From positions 3,929 to 67,928 of the forward strand of contig CAUBMI010000005.1 of the NCBI GenBank assembly GCA_958436995.1: a DNA stretch of 64,000 nucleotides, in the 5' to 3' direction. This DNA comes from an uncultured Collinsella sp. GTDB lineage: Bacteria > Actinomycetota > Coriobacteriia > Coriobacteriales > Coriobacteriaceae. The notes under the pieces were generated by a model that did no database searches, had not been told where the DNA came from, and was given only the letters and a program-made list of their open reading frames with translations. This document shows positions 43,216 through 52,586 of this stretch, one piece after another. The position numbers and the translations under genes are program-made. How positions within the stretch are numbered: the first letter of the stretch is position 1; every line of letters begins with the position of its first letter.

Positions 43216-43659
43216 TCACCTTAGCTTGTCGAGCTCTTGCAGAAACTCATCGACGTCTTTGAAATCACGGTAGACCGAGGCAAAACGGATGTACGCAACC
43301 TTGTCGATCTTGGCCAAGCGCTTGAGCACCATGTCACCCAACTCATGGGACGTGACGGCCGTCAGCGTGCGAGAGCGAAGCTCGACCTCGATGTCATCGA
43401 TAATCTCATTGAGCTTCTTAGTGTCGATATCGCGCTTGATGGTGGCGCGCATCAAGCCGACGAGCAGCTTATTGCGATCGAACCGCTGCTTGGTTCCGTC
43501 TGACTTAATGACCTCGATTGGGTCTTCGCATCGCTCGAACGTTGTAAAACGATAGTTACACGAGCAACATTCGCGGCGGCGCTTAATGGTGTTATTTGAC
43601 TCCTGCATACGGGAATCAACGACGCGGGTATGTGCCTTGCCGCATTTGGGACAGCGCAT
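43216..43659 (-). CDS. nrdR: transcriptional repressor NrdR
   Basis: A 147-residue regulator of ribonucleotide reductase genes. The N-terminal zinc ribbon has CPKCG and [12 protein letters not shown], and the ATP-cone domain follows (about 46-136: [19 protein letters not shown]). It senses ATP/dATP and represses nrd operons. No nrd gene or clear NrdR-box pair is visible in this window. GAGGTACC lies before the ATG. Confidence 0.96.
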   Translation of the reverse strand: MRCPKCGKAHTRVVDSRMQESNNTIKRRRECCSCNYRFTTFERCEDPIEVIKSDGTKQRFDRNKLLVGLMRATIKRDIDTKKLNEIIDDIEVELRSRTLTAVTSHELGDMVLKRLAKIDKVAYIRFASVYRDFKDVDEFLQELDKLR

Positions 43660-43710
43660 GGTACCTCCTCTTAAACGATAACAAGGGTACCATGCGCAGC
43701 GCGATAATGA

Positions 43711-44163
43711 TTACGAACGAGCAGGAACCTTAAGATGCGCACCGGCGGCGAGCGAACCATGCTCCAGATGATTGACGTTACGGATCATGTCGGAAGTCTC
43801 TTGCGTGGAAAGGCCTTCGATTGGATATTCCTCGGCAAGCGACCAAAGAGAATCGCCAGGCTGAACGCGAATGGTCTCGTATGTAACGTTGGAAACGGAC
43901 TCGGCATACGCGGCATGACGAGCGCTAAAGACCGACGTAGCGAGGACAAAGAAGAGCGTAAGCGCAACGGCGACGGCGACAATCGTCGGAACCTTCAGGG
44001 CAACGCGGGCCGGCGCGACTACAGCCTGCTGATTGCGCGCAGGCTTTACGGTCAAAGGCTGAAAGCCGGAGCGGCCACCCTGAACAACCGTAAAAGTGGG
44101 TTCTGCAGGCGTCTCGAGCTTAAGGGCGAGGTTTCCCTGGACCATATTCGTTGCGTTCATCAT
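43711..44163 (-). CDS. LysM-domain membrane protein, divergent from lexA
   Basis: A 150-residue protein with a cytoplasmic N-terminus, a single membrane helix (about 59-80) and an external LysM domain (about 95-148, with VQPGDSLWSLAEEYP and LKVP at the end). Position and plan match the SOS-induced division inhibitor YneA of Bacillus, which also lies divergent from lexA and has one membrane helix plus LysM. Three LexA-type boxes lie in the shared intergenic region. GAGAGGAG precedes the ATG. The YneA-like role is inferred. Confidence 0.8.
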   Translation of the reverse strand: MMNATNMVQGNLALKLETPAEPTFTVVQGGRSGFQPLTVKPARNQQAVVAPARVALKVPTIVAVAVALTLFFVLATSVFSARHAAYAESVSNVTYETIRVQPGDSLWSLAEEYPIEGLSTQETSDMIRNVNHLEHGSLAAGAHLKVPARS

Positions 44164-44230
44164 GTTCTCCTCTCGCGTGTTTTGCTGAGAACAGTTTTAT
44201 CAAGCCGCGCGGACAAAAATGTCTAGCGCG

Positions 44231-44244
44231 AGAACGAATGTTCG
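44231..44244. promoter_or_regulatory. LexA box 1 (imperfect)
   Basis: GAAC-GAAT-GTTC, a dyad lacking the outer C/G pair on one side. It is the nearest of three to the LysM gene. Confidence 0.65.
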
Positions 44245-44258
44245 GTTATTATTATCTT

Positions 44259-44272
44259 CGAACAGTTGTTCC
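44259..44272. promoter_or_regulatory. LexA box 2
   Basis: CGAAC-AGTT-GTTCC, one base from the perfect Gram-positive LexA palindrome. Confidence 0.8.
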
Positions 44273-44286
44273 TGTCAAGCAAAATT

Positions 44287-44300
44287 CGAACATTTGTTTG
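44287..44300. promoter_or_regulatory. LexA box 3
   Basis: CGAAC-ATTT-GTTTG, one base from the perfect palindrome, 24 bases before the lexA ATG. It is well placed for autorepression. Confidence 0.8.
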
Positions 44301-44323
44301 ACATGGGTAGAGAGGATGCCCTG

Positions 44324-44968
44324 ATGGCTCGCAAAATTACCAAGCGTCAGCAGCAAATTTACGACTTCATCAAGGAATATCAGCAGGAGAAGGGTTATCC
44401 GCCCAGCGTGCGCGAGATGGCTTCTGCCGTGGGCCTTTCCTCCCCCAGCACCGTGCACGCCCATCTCTCTGCCCTGGAGGCGCGCGGGCTACTCAAGCGC
44501 GATGCCACCAAGCCGCGCGCCCTGGAACTCTTTAACGAGGATGGTTCCTCTGTCTCAATTTCCAAATCTGACGAGCCCACCGCACCTCGCGGAACGGTCT
44601 CGCTACCGCTCGTTGGTCGCGTCGCGGCTGGGATTCCCATTCTGGCCGAGCAGAATATCGAAGACACGTTTACTATCCCGACCGAAATCGCCACTGATCA
44701 GGGTTCCTTTATCCTTGAGGTGCATGGGAGCTCAATGATCAATGTCGGCATCTTCAATGGCGATTACATCATCGTCCGTGAACAAAAGAGTGCCATGAAT
44801 GGCGAAATTGTCGTGGCCATGATTGATGGTTCGGCGACCGTCAAGACGTTCTACAAGGAGCAGGGGCGTGTGCGCTTGCAGCCCGAGAACGACACTATGG
44901 AACCTATCTATGCAACGAATCCCGTTATCCTGGGCAAAGTCGTCGGCTTGATGCGCCGGTTCTCGTAA
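44324..44968 (+). CDS. lexA: SOS repressor LexA
   Basis: A 214-residue repressor-protease. A winged helix-turn-helix (about 1-65) is followed by the cleavage site Ala102-Gly103 in VAAGIP, the catalytic Ser137 in HGSSM and Lys174 in TVKTFY. RecA filaments trigger self-cleavage and lift repression. I chose the ATG at 44324 (MARKITK), preceded by GAGAGG; an ATG at 44303 is possible. The stop shares one base with the next gene. Confidence 0.96.
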   Translation: MARKITKRQQQIYDFIKEYQQEKGYPPSVREMASAVGLSSPSTVHAHLSALEARGLLKRDATKPRALELFNEDGSSVSISKSDEPTAPRGTVSLPLVGRVAAGIPILAEQNIEDTFTIPTEIATDQGSFILEVHGSSMINVGIFNGDYIIVREQKSAMNGEIVVAMIDGSATVKTFYKEQGRVRLQPENDTMEPIYATNPVILGKVVGLMRRFS

Positions 44969-45672
44969 TGCAAAAACGCATAACCATCTTTGATACCGTC
45001 CGCGGGTTTACGATGATTTCTATGGCAGGTTTTCACACTTGCTATGATCTCGCCTACCTGTACGGCTGGGATATGCCTTGGTTTACCCAGACTGTCTTTC
45101 AAGACGTCTGGCGAGCCAGCATCAGCTGGGTATTTTTGTTTATCGCGGGTTGGATGTGCACGCTCTCACGCAACAATGCCAAACGAGCGGCTAAGTACGC
45201 TGCCGCAGCTTTGGTCGTCTGGATCGCAACAACGCTCGTATCGGTCGACGATTCAGTGAACTTTGGCATCATTTATTGCATGGCGGTGTGCACCGCGGTG
45301 GTTGCGTTCACCCGTCCGTTACTCCAAAAATTACCGGGCTCATGGGGCATCGCAGCGTGCCTTGTTCTTTTTGCCCTAACCTGGGGCATTCCAAAGGCGG
45401 TCTACCCACTCCCCTACCTGGCATGGCTTGGATTCCCAGGCCCGGGTTTTGTTTCGGGAGATTACTATCCGCTCATACCGTTTGTCTTTATGTACCTTAC
45501 CGGCTTTTTTGCTGCCCAGGCAGCACAAGCATCAAGTCTCGAAGCGCCCGCATGGGCATACGCCAATCCTATCCCGGCGCTCGCAGTCCTGGGTCGGCAT
45601 GCCTTACCGTTCTACCTGCTCCATCAGCCAGTCATTCTAGGCGTGCTAGAAATCGTTTATTCCGTACGATAG
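44968..45672 (+). CDS. DUF1624 / heparan-alpha-glucosaminide N-acetyltransferase-like membrane protein
   Basis: A 234-residue polytopic membrane protein with about seven hydrophobic helices. The N-terminal IFDTVRGFTMISMAGFHTCYDL holds the conserved Arg and His of this family. The C-terminal GRHALPFYLLHQPVI has the second conserved His. Members probably move acyl groups across the membrane onto sugars; the substrate is unknown. The ATG overlaps the lexA stop (TAATG), so it is likely co-transcribed with lexA. Its 3' end overlaps hflX tail-to-tail by 16 bases. Confidence 0.85.
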   Translation: MQKRITIFDTVRGFTMISMAGFHTCYDLAYLYGWDMPWFTQTVFQDVWRASISWVFLFIAGWMCTLSRNNAKRAAKYAAAALVVWIATTLVSVDDSVNFGIIYCMAVCTAVVAFTRPLLQKLPGSWGIAACLVLFALTWGIPKAVYPLPYLAWLGFPGPGFVSGDYYPLIPFVFMYLTGFFAAQAAQASSLEAPAWAYANPIPALAVLGRHALPFYLLHQPVILGVLEIVYSVR

Positions 45673-46946
45673 CGCTCGAGCCGCGGTGCAATACGAGCCG
45701 GCAACTTCGCCACAATGCGAACGCCGTCCTCGAGATATTCCTCATGCAGAAAGGTTCCCTGCTCATGCACCAGCGTGATGAGAGCGCCCTCGCGATACGG
45801 GATATCAGCGGAGAGCAACACATCGGTGGCAGCTGCCTCGCGAGCAATCCGGTCGACGAGATCGTCGAGCCCCTCGCCCGTTTGGGCCGAGAACAGAACG
45901 GCCTCCGGATAGCGACGACGGAAACTCAATCGATCGACGCTATCGAGAAGATCGATTTTATTGAATACGGTCAGCGTTAAACGCTCTCCGGCGCCGATCT
46001 CATCAAGCACGCGGTCGACAGCCTCCAGCTGCCGCTCATAGTCCTCGTCAGACGCATCTACGACTTTGAGAATTAGATCGGCACCCAAAACCTCGGACAG
46101 CGTCGATTTAAAGGCATCGACCAGACCATGCGGCAGCTTTTGAATAAAGCCGACGGTATCGGTAATCGTCATGCCGCGACCGCCGGGCAGACGATACGAA
46201 CGCGTCGTCGGGTCGAGCGTAGCAAACAGCTTGTCCTGCGAAAGTACCGTAGAGCCGGTCAGACGATTGAGCAACGTCGATTTACCGGCATTGGTATAAC
46301 CGGCCAACGCGACGCGAAACGCCGGTGACTCAATGCGACTCTTGGATTGAACATCGCGACGCTGTTCAACCTGCTTGAGCTCACGACGAAGCGCAGCGAT
46401 CTTATTACGAATAAGGCGACGGTCGACCTCGAGCTGACTTTCGCCCTGACCAAAACGTGAGCCGATGCCGCCGCGCGTCTGCTCCTTGGCGAGATGGCTC
46501 CACATGCCACGCAGGCGAGGCAACAAATATTGAAGCTGTGCCAGCTGTACCTGCAGGCGTCCCTCACGCGTCTGAGCATGCAGGCCAAAGATATCCAGGA
46601 TCAGTGCTGTACGATCGATAATCTTTACCGGCTCGCCCACAGCTTTCTCCAAATAGGATTGCTGCGAGGGCGTCAGGTCGTCGTCAAAAATAACGACATC
46701 GGCATCCATGCGATGCACCAGGCCGCACAGCTCTTCTACCTTGCCGGAACCGATAAACGATTTAGGATACGGCTTTACCAAACGCTGCGACAAGCGTGCC
46801 ACGCACTGAGCACCAGCTGTGTGGGCAAGACGCTCCAGCTCATCAAGCGAGCGATCGAGCGGCCATGCATTGTCGCGCCACTCAACACCAACTAAAATGG
46901 CACGCTCGGGCTCGGGTGCCGTGGGAACAAGGGGGAAACGGGCCAT
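45657..46946 (-). CDS. hflX: GTPase HflX
   Basis: A 429-residue ribosome-associated GTPase. The N-terminal HflX domain ends in a Gly-rich loop (KEQTRGGIGSRFGQGESQLE). The GTPase domain has GYTNAGKST near 214-222, DTVGFIQKLP and NKIDLL. A C-terminal domain follows. HflX splits stalled ribosomes under stress. Its ATG overlaps the miaA stop (TAATG), and the order miaB-miaA-hflX suggests co-transcription. Confidence 0.95.
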   Translation of the reverse strand: MARFPLVPTAPEPERAILVGVEWRDNAWPLDRSLDELERLAHTAGAQCVARLSQRLVKPYPKSFIGSGKVEELCGLVHRMDADVVIFDDDLTPSQQSYLEKAVGEPVKIIDRTALILDIFGLHAQTREGRLQVQLAQLQYLLPRLRGMWSHLAKEQTRGGIGSRFGQGESQLEVDRRLIRNKIAALRRELKQVEQRRDVQSKSRIESPAFRVALAGYTNAGKSTLLNRLTGSTVLSQDKLFATLDPTTRSYRLPGGRGMTITDTVGFIQKLPHGLVDAFKSTLSEVLGADLILKVVDASDEDYERQLEAVDRVLDEIGAGERLTLTVFNKIDLLDSVDRLSFRRRYPEAVLFSAQTGEGLDDLVDRIAREAAATDVLLSADIPYREGALITLVHEQGTFLHEEYLEDGVRIVAKLPARIAPRLERYRTE

Positions 46947-47884
46947 TAGGCAGCCTCAATACGATGCAGGATATCCTCAACGACCTCATCGATCGTACAT
47001 TCATCCATATCAAACCACACGATACGGTCATCGCGCTTAAACCACGAAAGCTGACGCTTGGCATAACGACGCGAACGCATCTTAATGAGTTCGCGGGCCT
47101 CATCCATGCTCATCACGCCATTGAAAGCATCAATGATCTCTTTATAGCCAATTGCCTGCATCGACGTCAGGGCATCTCCCAGCCCCTGGCCCATAAGACC
47201 GCGGACCTCATCGACAAGACCCTGCTCAAACATCAGATCGACGCGCTGGTTAATGCGCTCGTAGAGCACCTCGCGATTACGCGTCAGACCAAACCATAGG
47301 GCATGATAATGCTCGTGCGGAACACTAAACTGCGACTTTTGCTGCGCATAGGAGACGCCATCATCATGCATCTCGAGCGCACGAATCACACGGCGCACGT
47401 TATGGGGATGAATAACAGCAGCCGATTCTGGATCGCGCTCGGCAAGCAAGGCATGCAGTTCTTCCTCGCCAATACGCTCGGCAAGCTCCTGATAGCCCGC
47501 ACGACGATCGTCCTCAAGTTCACCCGAGGGAAAGTCCATCTCATCGAGGGCGGCCTTGAGATACAGCCCCGTACCTCCGCAAAAAACCGGCAGGCAACCC
47601 GAACCAAGGAGACGTTCAACATGCGCGCGAGCGTCGGCCTGATAAAGCGCAGCAGAATATGCCACACCCGGCTCTACAATGTCGACGAGACGCAGCGGCG
47701 CCGTGCACTCATCGGGCACCATCTTTGCGGTACCGATGTCCATGCCGCGATAGATTTGCATCGCATCGCACGACAGCACTTCGGACGAAAGACGAGCTGC
47801 CAAACGGTCGGCAACATCACTCTTACCAACCGCCGTCGGACCGACGATTGCAACGGCGGAAAGACCTGCCCCGGGAGCAACCAT
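46946..47884 (-). CDS. miaA: tRNA dimethylallyltransferase
   Basis: A 312-residue enzyme. The P-loop is GPTAVGKSD (about 15-23), followed by SCDAMQIYRGMDIGTAK with the catalytic Asp, GGTGLY and the tRNA-binding helices. It adds an isopentenyl group to A37 of tRNAs that read UNN codons. The substrate DMAPP comes from the pathway ending in IspH, also in this window. The start overlaps the miaB stop by one base. Confidence 0.96.
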   Translation of the reverse strand: MVAPGAGLSAVAIVGPTAVGKSDVADRLAARLSSEVLSCDAMQIYRGMDIGTAKMVPDECTAPLRLVDIVEPGVAYSAALYQADARAHVERLLGSGCLPVFCGGTGLYLKAALDEMDFPSGELEDDRRAGYQELAERIGEEELHALLAERDPESAAVIHPHNVRRVIRALEMHDDGVSYAQQKSQFSVPHEHYHALWFGLTRNREVLYERINQRVDLMFEQGLVDEVRGLMGQGLGDALTSMQAIGYKEIIDAFNGVMSMDEARELIKMRSRRYAKRQLSWFKRDDRIVWFDMDECTIDEVVEDILHRIEAA

Positions 47885-49260
47885 TAGCGAGGCTCGCCCA
47901 CAACGGAGCCGGACAAATACCAGGTCTTGGCAACGTCAACGTCAACATCAACGATCTTGCCAACAAGCTGATCGATGCTGTAACCCTCGGGGATAGGCGC
48001 GTGCACAGTCTGATTCTTGGGACTCTTGCCCAGCAGGACCGCGTCGTTCTTTTTACTCGTTCCCTCAATGAGCGCCGGAACCACAGTATGAAGCGCACCC
48101 TGGTTATACTCGTGTGCCGTGGTCTCGATAACCTTAACCAGGCGGTTGAAACGCTCGAGAATAACCTCATGCGGCGTAGGATCGTCAATCTCGGCGGCCG
48201 GGGTACCGGCACGCTTGGAATAGATGAAGGTATAGGCCTGAGCATAGCGGACCGTCTCGGCAAGCGAGAGCGTCTGCTCAAAGTCTTCTTCAGTCTCGCC
48301 CGGGAAGCCAACGATAATGTCGGTCGAGAGCGCGATATCGGGCATGCGGTTGCGAATGCGATCGACAAGGCCCAGATAGTCCTCGCGTGTATAACGGCGA
48401 TTCATCTCTTTGAGGATCCGCGTCGAACCGGACTGGACGGCCAAGTGCAGCTGCGGCATTACGGCAGGTGTCTCGGCCATGGCGTCGATGGTCTCGGGCA
48501 ACAGGTCCTTGGGATGCGAAGACGTAAAGAAGATGCGCTCCACGCCCGTATCGCCCACGGCACGCAGCAGATCGGCAAAACGCGGCTTGCCAAACAGATC
48601 GCGACCATATGAGTTAACGTTTTGGCCCAGCAGCGTAATCTCACGCACGCCCTGGCGCACCAAACCGGTCACCTCGTCGACAATCTCCTCGAAGGGGCGG
48701 CTCTTTTCGCGACCGCGCACGTACGGCACGATGCAATAGGTGCAGAAATTATTGCAGCCCGTCATGATGGGCACCCAGGCGTGATACTGAGTCTCGCGAT
48801 GCCACGGCATGCTCATGGCATCCGTATCCTCATGCTCATTGGTGCGGATATGACGCTTACCATCAAGGAACGCCTCGGCAATGAGCTCGGCCACATGTGC
48901 AATGGAATGCGTGCCAAAGATGACATTGACGTTATCGACGTTGGTGAGCAGGCCCTCGCCATCGCGCTGCGCGATGCAACCGCCAACGGCAACCACGCGC
49001 TTGCCCGAAGGCGAAGGCGGCAGGCTTTTGCAGGAATTGCACTGACCGTACAGGCGAGTATCGGCGGCCTCGCGCACGCAGCAAGTCATGAAGACAACGA
49101 TATCGGCATGCGCGGGATCGAGCGCCATGAGGCAGCCATACGAATCAAGCAAACCGCTCACACGCTCGGAGTCGTGCTGATTCATCTGGCAGCCAAAGGT
49201 GCGGATAAAGTAGGTTTTACCGGCAAGAATATCGCGTACGGAACGCTGGTCCATGTGCAT
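47884..49260 (-). CDS. miaB: tRNA-2-methylthio-N6-dimethylallyladenosine synthase
   Basis: A 458-residue radical SAM methylthiotransferase. The N-terminal UPF0004 domain carries FGCQMN, CCVRE and GGCIAQ cysteines. The radical SAM motif is CNNFCTYC. A C-terminal TRAM domain follows. It methylthiolates i6A37 after MiaA. I start it at the ATG at 49260 because AGGA lies just upstream; one earlier GTG/ATG-type start gives nine extra residues. It is a paralogue of RimO at 55888-57237. Confidence 0.95.
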   Translation of the reverse strand: MHMDQRSVRDILAGKTYFIRTFGCQMNQHDSERVSGLLDSYGCLMALDPAHADIVVFMTCCVREAADTRLYGQCNSCKSLPPSPSGKRVVAVGGCIAQRDGEGLLTNVDNVNVIFGTHSIAHVAELIAEAFLDGKRHIRTNEHEDTDAMSMPWHRETQYHAWVPIMTGCNNFCTYCIVPYVRGREKSRPFEEIVDEVTGLVRQGVREITLLGQNVNSYGRDLFGKPRFADLLRAVGDTGVERIFFTSSHPKDLLPETIDAMAETPAVMPQLHLAVQSGSTRILKEMNRRYTREDYLGLVDRIRNRMPDIALSTDIIVGFPGETEEDFEQTLSLAETVRYAQAYTFIYSKRAGTPAAEIDDPTPHEVILERFNRLVKVIETTAHEYNQGALHTVVPALIEGTSKKNDAVLLGKSPKNQTVHAPIPEGYSIDQLVGKIVDVDVDVAKTWYLSGSVVGEPR

Positions 49261-49299
49261 AAGTCCTAACGATGGGGAGCGAAACAAGGCAAGCAGAAG

Positions 49300-49617
49300 C
49301 TATGCCACAGGCTTAACATCATCCATGACGACGTTATCCATAGCAGCTCGATTGATCTGGTGAACGTAGATAGAAAGGCGGATGGCCGTGCGCGACTCCC
49401 CGTTAATGAGGATGTCGGAGAACACGGGCGCGCAGGAAATATCAAAACCGGTTGGAATCAAAAAACCGCGCGCGATAGCAACGGCCTTAATGGCCTGGTT
49501 GACGGCACCGGCGCCGACACACTGGATGTTGACGGGTACACCATCCTTGACCATGCCGGCGATGGCGCCGGCAACGGACGCTGGCGATGATTTGCTTGAT
49601 ACCTTCAGGCAATCCAT
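49300..49617 (-). CDS. stage V sporulation protein S (SpoVS) family
   Basis: A 105-residue protein matching SpoVS almost end to end: LKVSSKSSPASVAGAIAG, GAGAVNQAIKAVAIARGFL and GESRTAIRLS. The fold is Alba-like. The ATG at 49617 has GCAGGAG nine bases upstream. SpoVS affects sporulation and division in Bacillus, but orthologues occur widely in non-sporulating bacteria. In Bacillus it lies beside rny; here the GHKL ATPase and rny lie just upstream on the same strand. No sporulation genes are visible in the window. Confidence 0.92.
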   Translation of the reverse strand: MDCLKVSSKSSPASVAGAIAGMVKDGVPVNIQCVGAGAVNQAIKAVAIARGFLIPTGFDISCAPVFSDILINGESRTAIRLSIYVHQINRAAMDNVVMDDVKPVA

Positions 49618-49691
49618 GAAGAAACTCCTGCATTTAAAAGTACGTTTTAACTGCAATAACTGTATCGTACCGAGTGGACTCGGTAAAGGCA

Positions 49692-50777
49692 CTATTCCTC
49701 TTTGGCAAGATCAAAGGTCACGGTGATTCGATCACGCGAAACACGAATCTTTGGGTCGCCGCAAAGGTTGAGATAGTACCGGGCAGCAAGGTCATTAAAG
49801 TCGCGCTCCACAGCACGCGAAAACTGTGCCATGTCATCCTTGGCAATACGTAGCCCGCGACGATCCTTCGCGAGATCGACAGGAGCCGGCGCATGCGAGG
49901 ACGAATCACGCTCGCGCAGCAGACGCGCGGCCACACCGCGAACGGGCTTAATCTGCCCCGCCAAAATGCGATGGGCCGTGCGCTCGGACATCTCAAGACC
50001 CAAACCCGAACAGATACGGATAAAGTCCTCGGCATCAGAAGCAAGGCCTAAACGATCGACAACCGGAAGCTCGCTCTCGTCATCAATGAACAGGAGACGA
50101 GACGTATCAAGCCGACTTGACGCTTGAGCATAAAGGGTCGCGGCAATCTCAGACGGAGAACCGAGATAGACATCGCAACCACGCAACTCCTCGAGCGCAA
50201 ACTCACAAGCAGCGCGAATAATATTATGTGGACCGCGAGCGCAGACATAACGTCCGTCCTCATCCTTGACGGCCTGGGGCCAGCTGGACTGATCGGCACG
50301 CTCACTGAGGCGGTCGACCGCAACGCTCACCTTGAAGGCTGAACCAAGATCGACGCCGGACGTGACCACACGGGCCTCGTCGGTGTTCTGCTTAATCGAA
50401 AACAATGCCATGCCACGTCCGTGAACGCCCCAACGGTCCATCTTCATGCTCTCGAGCTTGGAGGTAACGCGGGCATCAAAGATTCGCTCTTGCATATCCT
50501 GCGGAACGCCAGAACCGTTATCCAGAAAGACAAGCGTGCGGACGCCATCTTCCTTGGTCGTGGCGAGATAGACCTTGTCGGCGCCGGCATCGCGAGCATT
50601 ACGGAGCATTTCGATGACGATGTCCTCGACATGCTGAATGTCGTGCTTAGCCTGGCGCCGCTCGGCCTCCGAAACGCGGAGGCGGACATACCCCTCGCCA
50701 AGGTTCTCCTCGACGCGAAGGTTGCCCTCCCCCGACATCGACGCGATAAATGAGATGAGCTCGTTCGCGTCGCTCAT
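49692..50777 (-). CDS. GHKL-type ATP-binding protein next to RNase Y
   Basis: A 361-residue cytoplasmic protein. The N-terminal half is a GHKL ATPase module: N-box EMLRNARDAGAD, G1 box LDNGSGVP and G2 box GVHGRGMALFSI (about 52-130). The C-terminal half shows no familiar domain and no kinase H-box or membrane segment, so it is closer to Hsp90/MutL/MORC-type ATPases than to sensor kinases. It starts one base after rny and precedes spoVS, so the three look like one operon. The function is not known. Confidence 0.75.
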   Translation of the reverse strand: MSDANELISFIASMSGEGNLRVEENLGEGYVRLRVSEAERRQAKHDIQHVEDIVIEMLRNARDAGADKVYLATTKEDGVRTLVFLDNGSGVPQDMQERIFDARVTSKLESMKMDRWGVHGRGMALFSIKQNTDEARVVTSGVDLGSAFKVSVAVDRLSERADQSSWPQAVKDEDGRYVCARGPHNIIRAACEFALEELRGCDVYLGSPSEIAATLYAQASSRLDTSRLLFIDDESELPVVDRLGLASDAEDFIRICSGLGLEMSERTAHRILAGQIKPVRGVAARLLRERDSSSHAPAPVDLAKDRRGLRIAKDDMAQFSRAVERDFNDLAARYYLNLCGDPKIRVSRDRITVTFDLAKEE

Positions 50778-50778
50778 G

Positions 50779-52329
50779 TTATTTAGCGATATCGACAGCG
50801 CGGCTCTCGCGAATCACGACGACGCGCACCTGACCGGGATACTCCATCTCTTCCTCGATCTGATGGGCGATATCGTGAGCCAGGACCGTGGACTGGGCAT
50901 CGGAGATCTTGTCCGGCTGGACCATGACGTGGACCTCGCGACCGGCCTGCATGGCATAGGTACGTTCGACGCCGTCATGGGAGTTGGCGATCTCCTCAAG
51001 CTTCTCAAGACGCTTGATGTAGTTCTCGGCAGACTCGCGACGGGCACCGGGGCGAGAGGCAGAGACAGCATCGGCGGCCTGCACCAGGACATCGAGCACC
51101 GTGTTGGGGTCGACATCGGCATGGTGAGCCTCAATAGCGTGGACGATAACGGGCTTCTCGCCATAACGGCGGGCAAGCTCGGCGCCGATGACGGCATGCG
51201 GGCCCTCGACGTCGTGGTCGATTGCCTTGCCCAGGTCATGAAGCAGGCCGGCGCGCTTGGCGGTCACAACGTCCAGGCCAAGCTCGGAAGCCATCACGCC
51301 GCACAGATCAGAGACCTCGAGGGAATGCTGAAGCACGTTCTGACCAAACGAGGTACGGTAGCGCAGGGCACCAAGGGTCTTGACGATCTCGGGGTGCAGA
51401 TCGTGGATGCCGGTATCGAAGGCAGCCTGCTCGCCAGCCTCGCGCACGCGCTGCTGAACCAGGTCGGCGGCCTTGTGATACATCTCCTCGATACGGGCAG
51501 GGTGAATGCGGCCGTCGGCGATGAGGTTCTCGAGGGCGACGCGGGCGGTCTCACGACGGACCGGGTCGAAGCTCGAAAGAACGACGGTCTCGGGCGTGTC
51601 GTCGATCACGAGGTTGACGCCGGAAACCTGCTCGAAGGTCCGGATGTTGCGACCCTCGCGACCGATGATACGGCCTTTGAGGTCATCAGAGGGAATGTGC
51701 ACGGAGGTAACGGTGACCTCGGCAGTGTGATCGGCAGCGCAGCGCTGAATCGCCAGAGACAGAATCTCCTGGGCGGTCTTGTGGCACTCGGCGCGAACCT
51801 GCTGCTCAGACTCGCGAATGATCGTGGCGGCCTCGTGGGTGACCTCGCCGCGAACCTTATCAAGGAGCTCCTTGTGCGCGTCCTCGCGGGTAAGGTCGGC
51901 GATACGCTCGAGCTCGGAGGTCTGCTTTGCGCAGAGCTCCTCGAGCTCACGGGAGCGCTTCTCGACCTGACCGGCCTGGCTGGACAGCTGATGCTCGCGC
52001 TTGTCGAGAGCGTCGTTGCGGCGATCGAGAGATTCCTCGCGCTGCATCACGCGGTTCTCGAGCGTACGAATCTCGTTCTTACGCTGCTTGTCCTCGGCCT
52101 CAGCGGCCTGCTTGTTCTTGATGATCTCCTCTTTAGCCTCGAGCAGAGCCTCTTTTTTGAGGGTCTCGGCCTGACGCTTAGCATCACCGATCAGGGACTC
52201 AGCCTGTGCGTGTGCCGACTGGATTTTTTCGTCGGCCTCGTGAAGACTACCCTGCTTGGCGGTGCGCATGTAGGCAATGGCGGCGATGGCACCCAAAATG
52301 ATGCCAACGAGCGCTGCGATGATAGGCAT
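50779..52329 (-). CDS. rny: ribonuclease Y
   Basis: A 516-residue membrane-anchored endoribonuclease. An N-terminal helix (about 3-22) is followed by a long coiled coil (about 30-200), a KH domain with [15 protein letters not shown], and an HD domain with [10 protein letters not shown] and AHHAD. It starts mRNA decay at the membrane. I chose the ATG at 52329 with AAAGGAG seven bases upstream; a GTG six bases earlier is possible. RNase J is encoded 10 kb away on the same strand. Confidence 0.96.
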   Translation of the reverse strand: MPIIAALVGIILGAIAAIAYMRTAKQGSLHEADEKIQSAHAQAESLIGDAKRQAETLKKEALLEAKEEIIKNKQAAEAEDKQRKNEIRTLENRVMQREESLDRRNDALDKREHQLSSQAGQVEKRSRELEELCAKQTSELERIADLTREDAHKELLDKVRGEVTHEAATIIRESEQQVRAECHKTAQEILSLAIQRCAADHTAEVTVTSVHIPSDDLKGRIIGREGRNIRTFEQVSGVNLVIDDTPETVVLSSFDPVRRETARVALENLIADGRIHPARIEEMYHKAADLVQQRVREAGEQAAFDTGIHDLHPEIVKTLGALRYRTSFGQNVLQHSLEVSDLCGVMASELGLDVVTAKRAGLLHDLGKAIDHDVEGPHAVIGAELARRYGEKPVIVHAIEAHHADVDPNTVLDVLVQAADAVSASRPGARRESAENYIKRLEKLEEIANSHDGVERTYAMQAGREVHVMVQPDKISDAQSTVLAHDIAHQIEEEMEYPGQVRVVVIRESRAVDIAK

Positions 52330-52586
52330 GCTCACTCCTTTTTATGGATTCGTTACACAACAAAGCGAACCGTCCTTACGAACGGCTCGCGACATTTGAG
52401 TAATATGGGCGCAGCTTATGCGGGTCGGATACAGATAAACATATAAACAAACTCATCACAGATGAGCACATATCACAAAGCAAATGACAGTGTTTATCGT
52501 ACGTTGAACCACAACAACTGTCAAATAAATGGCCCCAGCACGGCGGCTAAAACGCGGTGAACGGCAGGGCCACAAAACGCATACGC

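Noticed and set aside
50638..52446. A 602-codon plus-strand frame opposite rny and the GHKL gene
   Set aside because: It is antisense to two well supported genes and has no recognisable features.
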